Shown in pieces: positions 1 through 11,374 of a stretch of DNA of 64,000 bases. Under the pieces are notes generated by a model, which saw only the letters and a list, made by a program, of their open reading frames with translations, had not been told where the DNA came from and did no database searches. Location: NCBI RefSeq assembly GCF_964204865.1, contig NC_135262.1:1364001-1428000 (forward strand), in the 5' to 3' direction. Both the position numbers and the translations under genes were made by a program. The stretch's first letter is position 1. Each line of letters begins with the position of its first letter. This DNA comes from Styela clava. Lineage: Eukaryota; Chordata; Ascidiacea; Stolidobranchia; Styelidae.

Positions 1-3000
1 TACACCATTATCGATAAGACTACGGCAGGGGTACATACATTTTTGAAGGGGAGGGGAAATCTTTTCTCGTGAGTATCTCGCATCCGCTGGTACATTAGTC
101 GGTTGTAAGCTGGCAATTACTCCCAATTTCGCCATCCTGTGAAAAGTGGAAACAAATTAGAATAAAGAACAATTATATATGGCGTATTCAGGCTTTTCCT
201 TAGAACAAACAACCATCGTTACAAAAGGAAATAATATATTATAGAAGACTGGAATCTTTACCCTTCATAACACTCCAGAACAGTAGTTCCCAAAGTTCAT
301 TGACCGGAGGCCAAAGTTAGAAGCTGAAGGATATTCGCGGGCGGGAGAGGGAAGCACCCGCAACTGCACCGGTATGAGTAATTAAGATACCAGTATAATT
401 GGATTGTTACGAATACACACATGCTGTAGCGGGATTATAGGACAAAAAAGCCATTTTTACATTCCGAAGGGGGAGATGGGTTCCGACCCTCAACCCCCTC
501 CAGGCTACGCCCCTGACTCATTACCAACCTCAAAATTAATTGCTTTATTTCTAGAATTTACAAAAAAAAAATGAACGATAAAACAGAACACCCACCTTTT
601 TATTAAATCATGATTCAAAAGCTGAGCGTGAACTATGATTGGTCGTTTGTCAGGAAGTATGTTCGCCCTTTCCATGGCAATTATTGCTGACTCAGCTGCT
701 TTATCACCGATGGCATGAATCTCAAGTTGGTATCCGAGGCTGTCAATTTCCTTGACCTGAAGAACAAGATATAAGGCTGCTTTGTCCTAAAAGATTTTCA
801 CACATAGAAGACACATACACATACTACAGGAGTACCCATAAAACAATACCTATACACATAGACGAAGACACGCACATTAGCAACAACACAGGCACAGAAT
901 GAGAAGCATAGAATAAAACCCTATCGAAAAAATACTTACATAAGAAAAAAAAGTTTTTAGAAAAAACACTCACACACAAATAGAATAAAACACATACACA
1001 TAAAAACAAACAGAAACCTATGATGAGCCACAAACACAAAAAACAGACACACATATGGTAAGACACATACCCACAGAATAAGACACACACACATGAAATA
1101 AAACGCATAGTATATGATAAGCACACATAGCAAATCGTACAAAAACAGAACCACAGTCACATAAGATAGAACAACACACACACACAAAGAAAGAGCACAC
1201 ATGCCATGCAGAATAAAACACACATAAAACTCACCATTTTATCTAAATCATCCTGTGAATAGTATAGAACACCATAATTATCTTTCCCGTTATCATCTTT
1301 TTGTGGGTAGGGCAAACTCAACGCTGCAGTGTCGCTACCAAGAGCTCCGTCGGCAAATATTTTTACACATCTATGAAATAAATATTGACAGTGTGTACTT
1401 TTACATATTTGACATTTGCATACCTTAACTCTGGAGAAAGCCCTGGAAATGGATTTGGAACCAAAGATTTTTCAATTTGATACCAACATGATTAAGTGCA
1501 ACGTCCTACCTACTAAGACAGGGGTGTGCAACATTTTTTGTTGATGGGCCATATAACCGAACATCTACTAGATGGGCCACACAAAAAAAATTGAGTTTTT
1601 CCATGAACACATCGAATTAAAAAATCTCCACAATGCAAATTTCAAATATTTACCATTTTAATAAAATATTTAAATTTCGAGTTTATGATTAGTGCCTGTC
1701 TGTAACTTTGCACAGAGATGAGTCTCCATTACTTCTGAGTGAGTGAGACTTTGATTTGAACAAAACTTTTCAAAAAATTCTCAGACAACCCACCTACAAC
1801 TCAAGTTTGAGCCATGAGTTTCCCCTGCTTTAGTGGGCTTGTTATTAGTATCCATATCAGTGTAAAAAGTTGCAAAAAAGCATTGAATAGGCAGTTTCTC
1901 TTCTTTGGCAAGCTCAACATATTCATTCCAAACGTCTTTATCGAGGCAGTGAACACTAGTAATCCCGAGTTTAACGCATTCATTCAGAGCTGAGAGAATT
2001 GCTTGCTTAATTTTTGAGCTGGATCTAAGTGGAATATATTGTTTGTATAATATTAGCAAGTAACAACAGCTTCTTTTCGCTGTTGTTGTTGGGAAACGTC
2101 GCTTTTCTCCACAACTACAGCGGTTTTCAAATGGTGGGGTGCGCCTTGCCTTATTTTGGGTTTGTACATTTCTTGGGTCTCGTGTAGTTTCGTACCTAAC
2201 ATACTTCTAGTGAGCGTATCGCAATAATTTTTTGACATTATTTTGACGTTATGCTACGCCCACTAGAAGTGGATTAGGTACGAAACTACATGAAACGCCA
2301 TTTCTTTAAGATTGAGGTCCCGGCAACATGTTTTTTGAATAAAACATAATTTCGTCTTACTATTGGCTATTTGTAGATTATTGTTAGCTAGTTATTTTTG
2401 AGGTGGGGCTTCCAAATTCCTTTTTCCAGTGAGAAAATCCCGCGGCACACCCCCAGCTGAAAATATGGGAAAAGACCTAATATTCACAATATAAGTGTTA
2501 TATTGTTAATTAATATAAGATTTTTAACATTGAAGAAAGATGTTGAATAGGACATCCTGAATGGTAATCAAATGAAAACAAAGACAAAAAAGAAAATCGC
2601 CACCTGATGCTGCCACCGTCTGATATAGAACAGTACTGCATGATTACTCTGCCGGGCGCTACACCGCATAGACACACAAATTGGAGAATTTCTTACGGCA
2701 CCTCAGACAATATTTTATGGCACCCCGGTTGAAAAACACTGCAATAGAGGGCTACTACTTTATTTTTTCTTGTGGGACTTTTCGCCTAGTCTTTCTGTTT
2801 TGTTAGGCGGACATGGGAGAATCGAAAATTCAAATTTAGACTCCTTGAGTTTAAAAAGACAACTTTGGCTCAGACTCTTACAAAAACACGCCAAATTCCG
2901 ACTTGGCAACCCTTCCATTTTTTTTCAGAGTTCCAAGAAATAAAAATGACGCAAAAAATAACAGATCAAACCACAGGAGGGGGAAGAGGGCCACGGATTA

Positions 3001-3688
3001 TGAAAGTTTGAAACCAGTGAACTAGAGCAAACCGAATCAAAAATTACCTTGGAATTTTGAAATCCATCACAAGATCAATAGCTGCTTCTCTGAGAATCCC
3101 TGTAGGTTTTCCAGCGAGTGGTTGATCATTTGGGTACAAATCCACCCCTCCGCCTTTGATTTCTGTATTTTCATCAATGTCTGCCATTTTTAGTCCAATT
3201 GTGTTTAATACAGCGATATGAAACGAGGAGTGATAGACAAGTAATGGACGCTGATTTTCAATTACATCTAAATCTTGAGCAGTGGGGTATCGCTCCATAA
3301 CGTGTTGCTCAAAACCGTATGCAACGAACCATGGGTTTCCTTCGGTGGGGTCATTATATGGGTCACTGAGCATGACCTTTAACCTTTCTTGCATTTGTTT
3401 TATTGAAGTCGGAACTTTTAAAAAAGTGTGGTCAGTTAGGTATGCCCCATGCCAACTTATATGAATATGAGCATCATGGAATCCAGGAAGTATCCATTTC
3501 CCATTACAATCTATTTCCTCTTTAACCTTCGACCTTAGGTATGGAAGATTATCATCTTGTTTCCCACAAGATTCTATTTTACCGCTCAATTTGTCAAAAA
3601 TCATCCAATTATAAAATTGACTCTTGTCCGAACTTTTTTTGAGTCCACTTCTCCAAATTTTAGCATCATGTATCAGAATATTATGCAT
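1..3688 (-). CDS. Amidohydrolase family 3 (YtcJ-like) protein, 5 coding exons, 3' end outside window
   Basis: This is a metal-dependent amidohydrolase, probably acting on an amide or formamide-type substrate that the sequence does not identify. Coding exons on the minus strand run 3688-3048, 2024-1794, 1370-1235, 786-596 and 136-1, all joined by GT-AG introns that keep the frame. The last visible exon runs off the left edge. The N-terminal beta segment (MHNILIHDAKIW) leads into the metal-binding H-x-H at residues 74-76 within FHDAHIHISW. Later exons carry VKIFADGALGS and then HAIGD and RPIIVHAQ, all typical of the YtcJ-like amidohydrolase_3 family. I start at the ATG at 3688 because family proteins begin at this beta strand. 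An in-frame ATG at 3796 would add a hydrophobic stretch of 36 residues. The introns contain an AC-rich tract and a short MITE. Confidence 0.85.
285..440. repeat. Dispersed repeat, copy 1 (partner at about 10258-10430)
   Basis: This intronic stretch shares a series of matching blocks with 10258-10430, including GACCGGAG, CCAAAGTTAGAAGC and AAGGATAT, followed by a similar GGTA-rich tail. The start (CAGTAGTTCCCAAAG) resembles the left end of the hAT-type MITEs found elsewhere in the window. A degraded non-autonomous hAT element is the likeliest source. No target duplication could be defined. Confidence 0.45.
824..1225. repeat. AC-rich low-complexity tract in an intron
   Basis: About 400 bases of strongly strand-asymmetric sequence are made of CACACA and ACACAT units with intervening A-runs, and almost no G or T runs. 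The tract lies in the intron between exons 1370-1235 and 786-596 of the amidohydrolase gene. Long open frames here are a by-product of the composition and are not taken as genes. Confidence 0.7.
2175..2298. mobile_element. Short internally deleted copy of the GGGTCT MITE family, 8-bp TSD
   Basis: The element starts GGGTCTCGTGTAGTTTCGTACC and ends with the inverted partner GGTACGAAACTACATG. The 8-bp CATTTCTT is directly repeated on each side (2167-2174 and 2299-2306). At 124 bp it keeps only the two ends of a family whose fuller copies are about 450 bp. It sits in the first intron of the amidohydrolase gene. Confidence 0.8.
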
Positions 3689-3858
3689 TTTGATAAAAAC
3701 AGGAAAACTGCAAAACATTGAGAATTCGGTCATTTTTTTAAACAATAAAAAAATAAAGACAAAATTAGCAAATGCATAAAAACATATCATAAACATCTAA
3801 TTTTCTATTCAAAATAATGCTTTGTATAAACTTTTCAACAGGTTCGTTTACTCTATAT

Positions 3859-4144
3859 CAGTTTTTCTCATATAACTTTTTAAGCCGCACCCCCTTTTCA
3901 GAATTTGTCAAGTCTCATGCCTCATCTTAAAAATAACTAGCTAACAAATAGTTACAGATAATAAGGCGAAAGTATGTTTTATTCAAAATTACGTGTTAAA
4001 AATGCGTGTATGGAATGTAAATATCCAAAATAAGGCAAGATCAAATATAAAAAATGTTTTTATTCTTAATTAGCTTCACGCTTCCTCAAAAATGTCTACC
4101 CCCACCCCCCTTGTGGGGCGCGCCCGCCTGTTTCAGAACCGCTG
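3859..4144. mobile_element. hAT-like MITE (CAGTGATTCTC family), degraded
   Basis: The left end (CAGTTTTTCTCATA) and right end (CAGAACCGCTG) are decayed forms of the CAG...CTG ends of hAT MITEs. The body includes AGAATTTGTCAAGTCTC, AAAATAACTAGCTA and GTATGTTTTATTCAAAA, and matches copies at 41116-41412, about 53690-53976 and about 56490-56670. No clean target duplication is left here, so the boundaries are approximate. Confidence 0.65.
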
Positions 4145-4562
4145 TCTAAAATAATCTATTCTATTTCTACATATTATGGCCATTTTTATTTGCTTTTTAA
4201 AGAGCGCAATATCAGTCATTTTTATGTGGTGTTTTCACTATACAAGGCTTCGCACAAGCAAAGACGAATCTCCTTCACAACTGAATGAGTGCGTATAGCT
4301 CTCGATATTTCAGTCGGTACCTATGCCTTTGCGCTTAGAGATGAGTCTCTATTTATTGTACAACAAGCATTCTTCGAAACGCAGCCAAATTCTACAACTC
4401 AACTAGTTGCATATCACTCTGTGATGTCACAGAATGAAAAAAAATCATCTACTATAAAATGTAATAAAGATTGTTGAACAATCAGTTGCATTGGCTTAAA
4501 ATTAGTTATACCTATGTTTGAAATTACAAGAAATTGAAACAAAAATTAGACAAACACATTTC

Positions 4563-5352
4563 GAGTCTAGTGTAGTTTTGTACCTGAAGTACTTCTAGTG
4601 GGTGTAGCATAACAATTTTTGCATAATTTATGTTAAACCTAACCCCCACCTGACTGCGCCATCCAAAAATAACTTCACTATGACGTCACAGTGACGTAAT
4701 AATGGCCTTTAAACTATACGCACTGCCATCCGAGACGATCACCTGAAACTGCGAAATGGAATAAGCTATTTCTTTCGTTTTCTCGTCGCAACGATTCCAA
4801 TAGGAAAGAGATCGCTGCCATTAGTTCTTCATCGTCGGCGCAGATGCCATTTCGGGCGATCGTAGATATACTTTGGCAAGCTCTATGACGTGTTTGTGAC
4901 GTCGTAGTAATATAATTGTTGGATGGCGCAGTCAGGTGGGGGTTAGGATTGACATGTGCAAAGGATAAGATTTACATATTTATCCCGGGGGAGAGAAAAG
5001 CCGATAAGACGGCTTATCCATATGGCGAACCACGACCTCTCGTCCGGTTACCATTCCAAGTCGGGTATGGGATTAGATTTACTGTATTGTTTGTTTTCGG
5101 AAGCATGGACTTGGTGGTGGAGGAAGCCGTAACCGACCAGCGGTGGTTACGTGAACCTCCCAACGACGGCGAGGAGTCCAGCAATCCTCTCGCACATAAC
5201 CATCCCTGCATGGGATTCGAACCTGCGAACCCACGCAGAGTAGTTAGAGGTGCGGTGGCGAGCGTATTCCTAACGCTTAGCCCGTTGAACCACACCGCCG
5301 CGCTATGCTACTCCCAATAGCAGTACTTTAGGTACGAAACTACACGAGACAC
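4563..5352. mobile_element. GGGTCT MITE copy with a SINE inserted in it; 8-bp TSD
   Basis: This copy is flanked by the perfect direct repeat CACATTTC (4555-4562 and 5353-5360). It begins GAGTCTAGTGTAGTTTTGTACC and ends GGTACGAAACTACACGAGAC. The inner arms carry several TGACGTCA or TGACGTAA words in inverted arrangement. A tRNA-type SINE at about 4963-5303 interrupts the right arm. Without it the element would be about 450 bp, like the copy at 21761-22213. Confidence 0.85.
4963..5303 (-). mobile_element. tRNA-derived SINE
   Basis: Read on the minus strand, the sequence starts GCGCGGCGGTGTGGTTCAAC. An A-box-like TGGTTCAACGG lies at 5292-5282 and a perfect B box GGTTCGAATCCC at 5223-5212, spaced as in a tRNA promoter. 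An unrelated body of about 240 bases follows and ends near ATGTAAATCTTATCC. The tRNA-like part cannot form a full modern tRNA, so this is a RNA polymerase III retroposon and not a tRNA gene. It lies inside a MITE. Fragments of the same family appear at 52694-52850 (plus) and 58027-58140 (minus). Confidence 0.8.
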
Positions 5353-5360
5353 CACATTTC

Positions 5361-6395
5361 TGATCTGATTTCTCTGATTCTATTCACCTTTGGCTAAGTT
5401 GGGCCACGAAGAACTTGGAAGGTGGAGCAACAATTAAATAAAGACTGCAAGACACATGCATAAAATTTGATAGTTTTGTACAGTTAAGATGTTTTTCGCA
5501 AATATTGCTACACAAATTTTTTTGAAATGGGATAAAAATGAGTGGTGGGACAATTTCAGGAAAACACCAATTATCAGGGAGGGGCATAGCTATAGGGTAG
5601 GGAAGAGGTTACCTCCCCCCCCTTTGAAAATTAATAAAAAAGCTAATGTCTAGAAGCGATTCGACATGCACAGTATGGTCTTGTGCATACATCCCGTCTT
5701 CATTATTGCTAATTATTAACTCTTTTATATTTCTCTTGCCAGACGAATAAACATACATATACATGCATAAAATGTGATATTTCTGTACAGAAGATATTTT
5801 CACAAATATTGCATTTTACTAGGTGTAAATAACTTATGTCTGTACGTGCAAAAACTTGTTCAAAGTGAAAGCGCTGAACACATTGGAACGGTACTTAAAC
5901 AATAAATATCACACGAGCAAAACAAAAACGGGAATTTATGAAAGTAAAATTTCCGCCACACAGAGAAACACAAACGGGTAACACCATTCACGCATCCACA
6001 TTCTCTCCTCAAATTCAACTCATCAGCACTCATCTTCTTCTCAATAACGTAGAACACAACAAGTTTCGAACCAGCGACAACCGAGAGACACCGACCTACA
6101 TATGCCGCATTATCAAGATCGAACCACCCGTCCAACAGGTTCCGTTTTTGTTTGCGGAGTACTTGCAAAGAATCTAATTTTTATAACCGCGAGATGTCAG
6201 TATTGACCAACAAAGTAAATGTTTTCGTTCCGTTATGAATGAAATCGCAATTACAAAATTCGTCTGCTCTCGACGAGTTGGATTGCTTGTTTTACGAGGG
6301 TGGTACGTGGCGTTCGAATCGAGGGGGACGCTGCTAATGTTATGCCCTAAAATGGATGTACATAACATAGGTATAACACTGCATTCTGACTGATA
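5361..6395. other. Intergenic, no recognised gene
   Basis: No repeat or gene is recognised with confidence. The part at about 5930-6330 is richer in G+C and less A/T-run-laden than its surroundings. On the minus strand it contains a short open segment starting MSADELNLRRECGC, followed by a possible GT donor near 5989. It might be a first exon or a promoter region, but nothing downstream could be linked to it. Confidence 0.3.
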
Positions 6396-6397
6396 AT

Positions 6398-6590
6398 AAT
6401 AGCGTCCGAGCCATTTTCACAACCCTCCGCTGCATTCCGTGTCAATCATCGTTGATTCATTAATTATTAACTGGAAAGACAAATTATGGTAGTGTTTCCC
6501 GATCTTAATCGGCTCCCTTGGCACTGGCCCACCTGCCATATTATTTTAAAAAAGGAACGGCGTCTAGTGAACTTCGGCCCATATTTATTA
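6398..6590 (+). repeat. Dispersed repeat, copy 1 of 3
   Basis: The sequence shares ordered blocks (GTGTCAAT, TTCATTAATTATTAAC, GACAAATT, GGTAGTGTTT and TTAATCGGCTCCCTTGG) with the plus strand at about 31505-31690 and the minus strand at about 17150-17345. All three copies end near a GTGAACTT or equivalent word. The family type is not identified. Divergence between copies suggests it is old. Confidence 0.6.
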
Positions 6591-7238
6591 TTCGATTAAA
6601 AATGAAAACTGAATTTTTTCATGAAGAACTGGAAGTACTAGAATGAAATGCTATAGGTTCACACATCTGGTTTAACTACTCCCAATTTGAACATGGATTT
6701 TAAACCAGAAGCCGTATTTTGTCACACACGCTACCACCTACCTTATATATATACTCATGTCAATCATTCACAATCAAAAATTAGATTTCTGTGATGATTC
6801 AAGACCTAAAAAGTCTACCAGCCATCTTGTGAGAAATTAATAGTGCCCCAAATATGCATTACGCTAAGGTCACCATATTTGAAAAAGCGAAATTCCGGAC
6901 AGTTCATGATTATTTTCATGACCTCGTAGATAAAAATATGCGCATGGTACGAAATAACAATGTTATTCATTAGCAGTGTGCACAGTACGATTGCAGATGC
7001 AGTACAATTCCGGATTCCGGACATTTAAGCATTTTTTAAATTCTTCCTGGACGCAAAATTTAACCCTAAATTCCGGACGGTATGGCAATCCTACATCACG
7101 TTTCACCGTCAAAAATCATGCAGGTCAATGTAGTCCATCAAGCAACAAGTTAACCGTTTCTGGCATGGACTACTGGGCCACCTTATGATTGAGCCATCTT
7201 ATAAACTTTCTCCATCCCTGCCAACGCTCAAAATAAGA

Positions 7239-7503
7239 ACGAGAATATCGGTCAGAGACCGAAGACTTATCGATCGAAACTGTGGTTTCGATTCATGACT
7301 CTATAGTGACACCGCGTGTCCCATCACTAATTATACGTCATAATCCATCCAAAATCAATAGGCTTCTGGTCTAAGATATGATGAATGCACATGCAAAATC
7401 TGGAGCAGATTCAACCACGTCTATGTGAGATATCGCGCGCATCTAACAGACAGACAGACAAATACCTATCAACATACTTACCGATCTAAAGATCGATAAG
7501 TAA
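7239..7503 (+). mobile_element. Repeat with hairpin ends (ACGAGAATATCGGT family), copy 1
   Basis: The 5' end ACGAGAATATCGGTCAGAG forms a small CGGTC/GACCG hairpin. It is followed by GAAGACTTATCGATCGAAA. The 3' end CTTACCGATCTAAAGATC continues into GATAAG as a near-perfect palindrome. A second full copy lies at 60115-60497 and a 5' fragment at 63680-63775. There is no coding capacity. Terminal hairpins could suit a Helitron-like or a small foldback element, but neither is proven. Confidence 0.6.
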
Positions 7504-8507
7504 TTAATCTTATGACAATATGGTGTAGCAGCTATCCAGGCAACTAACAATTTGTTTCGAAATCCAATCTTACAAGTTCAAAAATAAAACAAGTCAAGCT
7601 TATTCCTCTTTCTATTAATCACAGCCAATGGAAAAACTGGCAACATACAAATAAACAATATATCTCTAGCAAAAGAAAATAACAAAACAAGCTTCAGTTT
7701 GCACATTGAAAAAAATTCCAAAACCTTGCGCTCCAATACCGGTACCACATCTAAAAAACTATCACCAAGCTAAAAATTGATTTCGCTTCGGATCATATAA
7801 CACAGTAACATGAATAAAACAAACAATGGCCCAATCAGTTTAAATACTTCATCGAGGCTACAATAACTTTCGCAAAAATAAACAAACGTTACGTTAAACC
7901 ATAGCAGAGGTAAGCAACATCTTTTGTCAGTGGGCCATATATCCACTATAAAATGCGGAAGGCGGCTATCGCTCGAGACTTCCAGTAATAAAGGCACCAG
8001 ACAAAATAGTGAAATATTTAGCGCACAACAAGAGCAAAAGAACAATGTATTCTAACAATTAGGATTTTATGCTTGATGGGGAAAAATCTGAGTATTGAAA
8101 AGGACCACACTAAATGGCTTGGCTGGGAACTCGGGGCGCCTGTTGCACCCATGAACGGCAAGATAGTTAGTAACTTGAGTTCCCTGTTACCCCCCATCCC
8201 CTGGTATTTTAATCTATTTCCTTCGCTTCTGTTCATAGGATATTATAGAAACCGGGCGGATAACCTGACCAATTTATTTAAAAAATTGTAAAACAAACAT
8301 AGAAGAGATCAATTTAACACAGCTAAAAGTAATTTGAAGACCCAATCAGTAGTGACAACTTCATATAGGTTATTACTTTCAATAAAAATGAAAAAAAAAC
8401 CATTTGCTTAAACTTTTGCTTCAATAGTTCAACATGGATTGCAGAATCTGCCCAGTACAAAATATAGCCGAAGATGAGCATGAGAACCTAAGATGTCAAG
8501 TTGCAAC

Positions 8508-8717
8508 TACCGTATATCTCTGCATGTAAGACGAGTTCAAAATTCAAAGAAAAAGTTGCCAAATTAAGGGGTTGGCTTATACACGCATAACTCTGAATGC
8601 ACTAATTCTTTTCTGCAACCATTTGCTGTAATAGATGCGACGGCGTATTATGATTCATAGCGTCAGCTTATATGCAAATTTTTATAAATACATCATTTTA
8701 GGGGGTCATATACGGTA
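8508..8717. mobile_element. 210-bp MITE with TACCGTATAT inverted ends
   Basis: The perfect 10-bp inverted ends are TACCGTATAT and ATATACGGTA. The interior contains TATGCAAATTTTTATAAAT and GGCTTATAC words, shared with a copy at 62999-63203 (nearly the same size) and a fragment at about 12936-13055. A TA target duplication, as in Tc1/mariner-type elements, is compatible with the ends but cannot be separated from the terminal TA. Confidence 0.6.
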
Positions 8718-8982
8718 GGTATGTTCAATTTCATAATACAGGAACTTGGGTCATAAGGGGATTAACAAGGTGATAAACTTACGGAAAAAGCCCCCTTCCC
8801 TTTCATCAATGGTAGGAATAAAAAAGTTTTTTTTAAAGTTTAACAAGGTGAGACTCGTTAAGAAATTGACACGACAAAATTGAAAATGATCAAAAAATTA
8901 CATAAATGGCAATGTTCACTTTAATAATAACAGAAATAAATAAATTGTTTTGAATAAAAAAATGCTGAAATATGCTTTTTTT

Positions 8983-9915
8983 TTACTTAATTTGTACTCT
9001 GTTTAAATCCGCTACGCTTAGTAATATTTCACTTGTTTTTGATCTCGTTAATTTTGAAGATAAAATAACCTTTGCTTCTTTGCCATTGTTATTTTTTACC
9101 GTTTCCATGGTAATTGAAGTTTCATCGTCCTCTATTTTTGAAGAAAATTGCGTAATTGCTTCAATCTTTAATTCTGCTTCAGATTCTTGTAACACGGGCT
9201 CGTCTTCTGCTCCAACGCCTGCTCCTCGTTCTCCTAGTGACTTCCGCGCTTCGTGGATGGAGTTGCTAATGTTCTCGAGACTTCTAAGAGCTTGGGAGTA
9301 ATCAATCTTCGCTTTTGAGAGTTGTGCTTCCGCGCTTTTTACGAGCGCAACGAGGGCTTCAATTCGTGCGTTTGTTTGTTCCTTAAATTCGAAATATTTT
9401 CGTGATTTCATAATGTTGAATTTTAATTTTTTTTGCAAAGCGTTCATGTTTGATTCAGCTTTTTTAAACAATTCCATTTTTTCTTGATGTTCCTCCCCAC
9501 TTGCGATTCGTTCCAATTCAGCATCGTTAACTTTCAAAGTTGCGTGATTTAACATTTCTTGCCAGGCGGTGTCAGTAGTGTCACCACCGTTTTCCATGCC
9601 TTGTTCGGCAACAGCGACCATTTCCCGTGCCGCGACATGCATACTCACAGCACGCTCGAATCTTACAGCAGCATGTTGAGTCTCTAACTGTGCTTCTTTT
9701 GCAACTTGTTTTGCGTCGTAAAACGGACGCGCTTTCGTGACACAATCTCCTAATTTTTTCGCTAATGAATTAAGTTGATGTGTAGATTCTGATAAGGCTG
9801 TTCGGTACTGGTTCCTGGTTTCACTCAGTTTATTTTCCAATCTATTTATCACATTGCTAGCTTCGTTCAGACGCTCCAATTCACGATGCACTCTCGGATC
9901 CAATTGGTCGCACAT
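8983..9915 (-). CDS. SH3BP5: SH3 domain-binding protein 5 family (RAB11 exchange factor type), single exon
   Basis: The product is a 310-residue coiled-coil protein of the SH3BP5/SH3BP5L family, whose vertebrate members act as guanine nucleotide exchange factors for RAB11 and bind JNK at mitochondria. The reading opens with MCDQLDPRVHRELERLNEAS, matching the start of the family's coiled coil. The highly conserved segment TAWQEMLNHAT lies near residue 140. A second helical block (KSRKYFEFKEQ) and a GVGAE element near residues 230-235 follow. The C-terminus (RVQIK) resembles the family's terminal motif. It lacks the long acidic N-terminus and the serine-rich tail of the human protein (455 residues), so it is a short form. 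The coding region has no introns, while vertebrate orthologues have several. Confidence 0.9.
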   Translation of the reverse strand: MCDQLDPRVHRELERLNEASNVINRLENKLSETRNQYRTALSESTHQLNSLAKKLGDCVTKARPFYDAKQVAKEAQLETQHAAVRFERAVSMHVAAREMVAVAEQGMENGGDTTDTAWQEMLNHATLKVNDAELERIASGEEHQEKMELFKKAESNMNALQKKLKFNIMKSRKYFEFKEQTNARIEALVALVKSAEAQLSKAKIDYSQALRSLENISNSIHEARKSLGERGAGVGAEDEPVLQESEAELKIEAITQFSSKIEDDETSITMETVKNNNGKEAKVILSSKLTRSKTSEILLSVADLNRVQIK

Positions 9916-11229
9916 AATTACTCGTTTTATTTAATTTAAATTGACTGTTATTGATCAGATTATCATAAATTCATCTAGAAGAAATTCAAATATACGGTAA
10001 GTTTTCATGACAATTTGCTAAAAGAAAAGTCACACTCACTCAAAAAAAAGGGAGATTCGTTTCGAAGTGATGAGCAACCAGTAAAAATGCCAAAAGCTTC
10101 GCACAACAACTCAGAAATAAAGTGAACTCACATCTGAACAAAATCTCAGACAACAACTGAAAATTCATGGGATACGAAAATATACAGAATTATATTGATG
10201 CATTATGCAGCAGTAAATGATAATTAACGCATTTCAATACGACAGGAAAACATCTAAGACAATGGTTCCCAAAATTGATTGACCGGAGCCAAAGTTAGAA
10301 GCGGAAGGATATTTGTGGGCCGGTATGAGGGGAGCGCCAGCAAAGGGCCGATGCCAGCACTGGTACGTTTAAATAGGATACTGGTACAACTGAATTGTTA
10401 TGAATATACAAATGCTTAAACTGTGATAATGACATAACATTTGGCGATATCTAGAACGTAAAAAGGTAAATACGAGGTAAACTGTTTCACTTCAAGTTCG
10501 ACAGGATACTTGAAATTGTTAGATGGGCTGTAATTGGCCCTTGGGCTGGAAACCATCTAAGAGGTGAATAAGGAATTTCACATAACTCGAAAAATTCTGT
10601 ATCAAGACTTATACACAAGACACATACATAAATTACATACAAGACACATACCACGAATTCCACTTCATTCAATACCTAAACTACATATATTATTAATAGA
10701 CATACTGCTCATAAAGTTATAAATGTACCAGACAATGTTATTTACAACCTATTACAATAAAATATCTCTATATGGACATGTTAAATTGATGGCTACATCT
10801 CAAAGACAATGCCTTAAATATACATAACTATAAAAATAGTATAATCAAATACATATTATCTCAACTACCTGCCTTTCAAAAACAAACTCATTGAACATCT
10901 ATACCTTTGAAGCAGCCCAAATAGCCATTTGTTTAAAGTTTGATGCATAACAATACATAATAAAATTTACAGCAACTTATAAATAGAGCAAGTATAAGCT
11001 AAATCCCCCCCAGGGCAGCAAAATATCCCTAGATAGATATAATTAGTTTAATATAGTAATCAGGCATTCAACAAAGTTCTTGAGAAAACAATTAACAATC
11101 ATTATCTCTTATCAGTAGTCTATAATTATTAGAGTTTACACCTGATAAGCTGATTATAGGTTATTATCACCTCATAATAAAACATTGCTGGGAATCTGCA
11201 GGCAGGGACAAAATCAAATTAATTGACCA
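9916..11229. other. Intergenic, AT-rich; one dispersed repeat
   Basis: The only recognised element is the repeat at about 10258-10430 shared with 285-440. The rest is AT-rich sequence without a supported gene. The promoter of the SH3BP5-like gene should lie immediately right of 9915 but no clear core element is visible. Confidence 0.5.
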
Positions 11230-11374
11230 TTACCTTTCATCAAACGAACCAGGTTTTGGACCAGGATCAAAAATTTTGCCAGCGACATAGAAAATTACAT
11301 TTTATTAACAGAATTTTATTTACAATGTTAGAAAAGCAAAAGTGGAAAACAATGAGCCGCGTGCCAAAACTATA
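11230..11374 (+). mobile_element. Left half of an older repeat split by the 5 kb transposon
   Basis: The left flank of the transposon (GAAAAGCAAAAGTGGAAAAC and then GTGCCAAAAC) matches about 35240-35300 on the plus strand and about 47225-47130 on the minus strand. The right flank (CTCAACAAATTCCTTGAG, at about 16400-16545) continues the same repeat as the copy at 47 kb. The repeat carries GGCCCG-type words in its other copies, suggesting an old hAT-related element. Its second half is at 16390 to about 16545. Confidence 0.65.

Noticed and set aside
824-1223. Overlapping minus-strand open frames of 67-100 codons rich in C, V, F, L
   Set aside because: They arise from the AC-rich low-complexity tract, lie in an intron of the amidohydrolase gene and have no domain.
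5205-5303. A tRNA gene (A and B boxes on the minus strand)
   Set aside because: The cloverleaf cannot be completed, and the sequence continues into a SINE body that recurs elsewhere.
4916-5320. Open frames of 134 and 93 codons on both strands
   Set aside because: They fall entirely in the SINE and the MITE around it. The composition is that of the repeat and there is no protein-family match.
8018-8291. Open frames of 72 codons on both strands
   Set aside because: They have no domain, no splice context and no recurrence. Chance overlap of frames is the simplest explanation.
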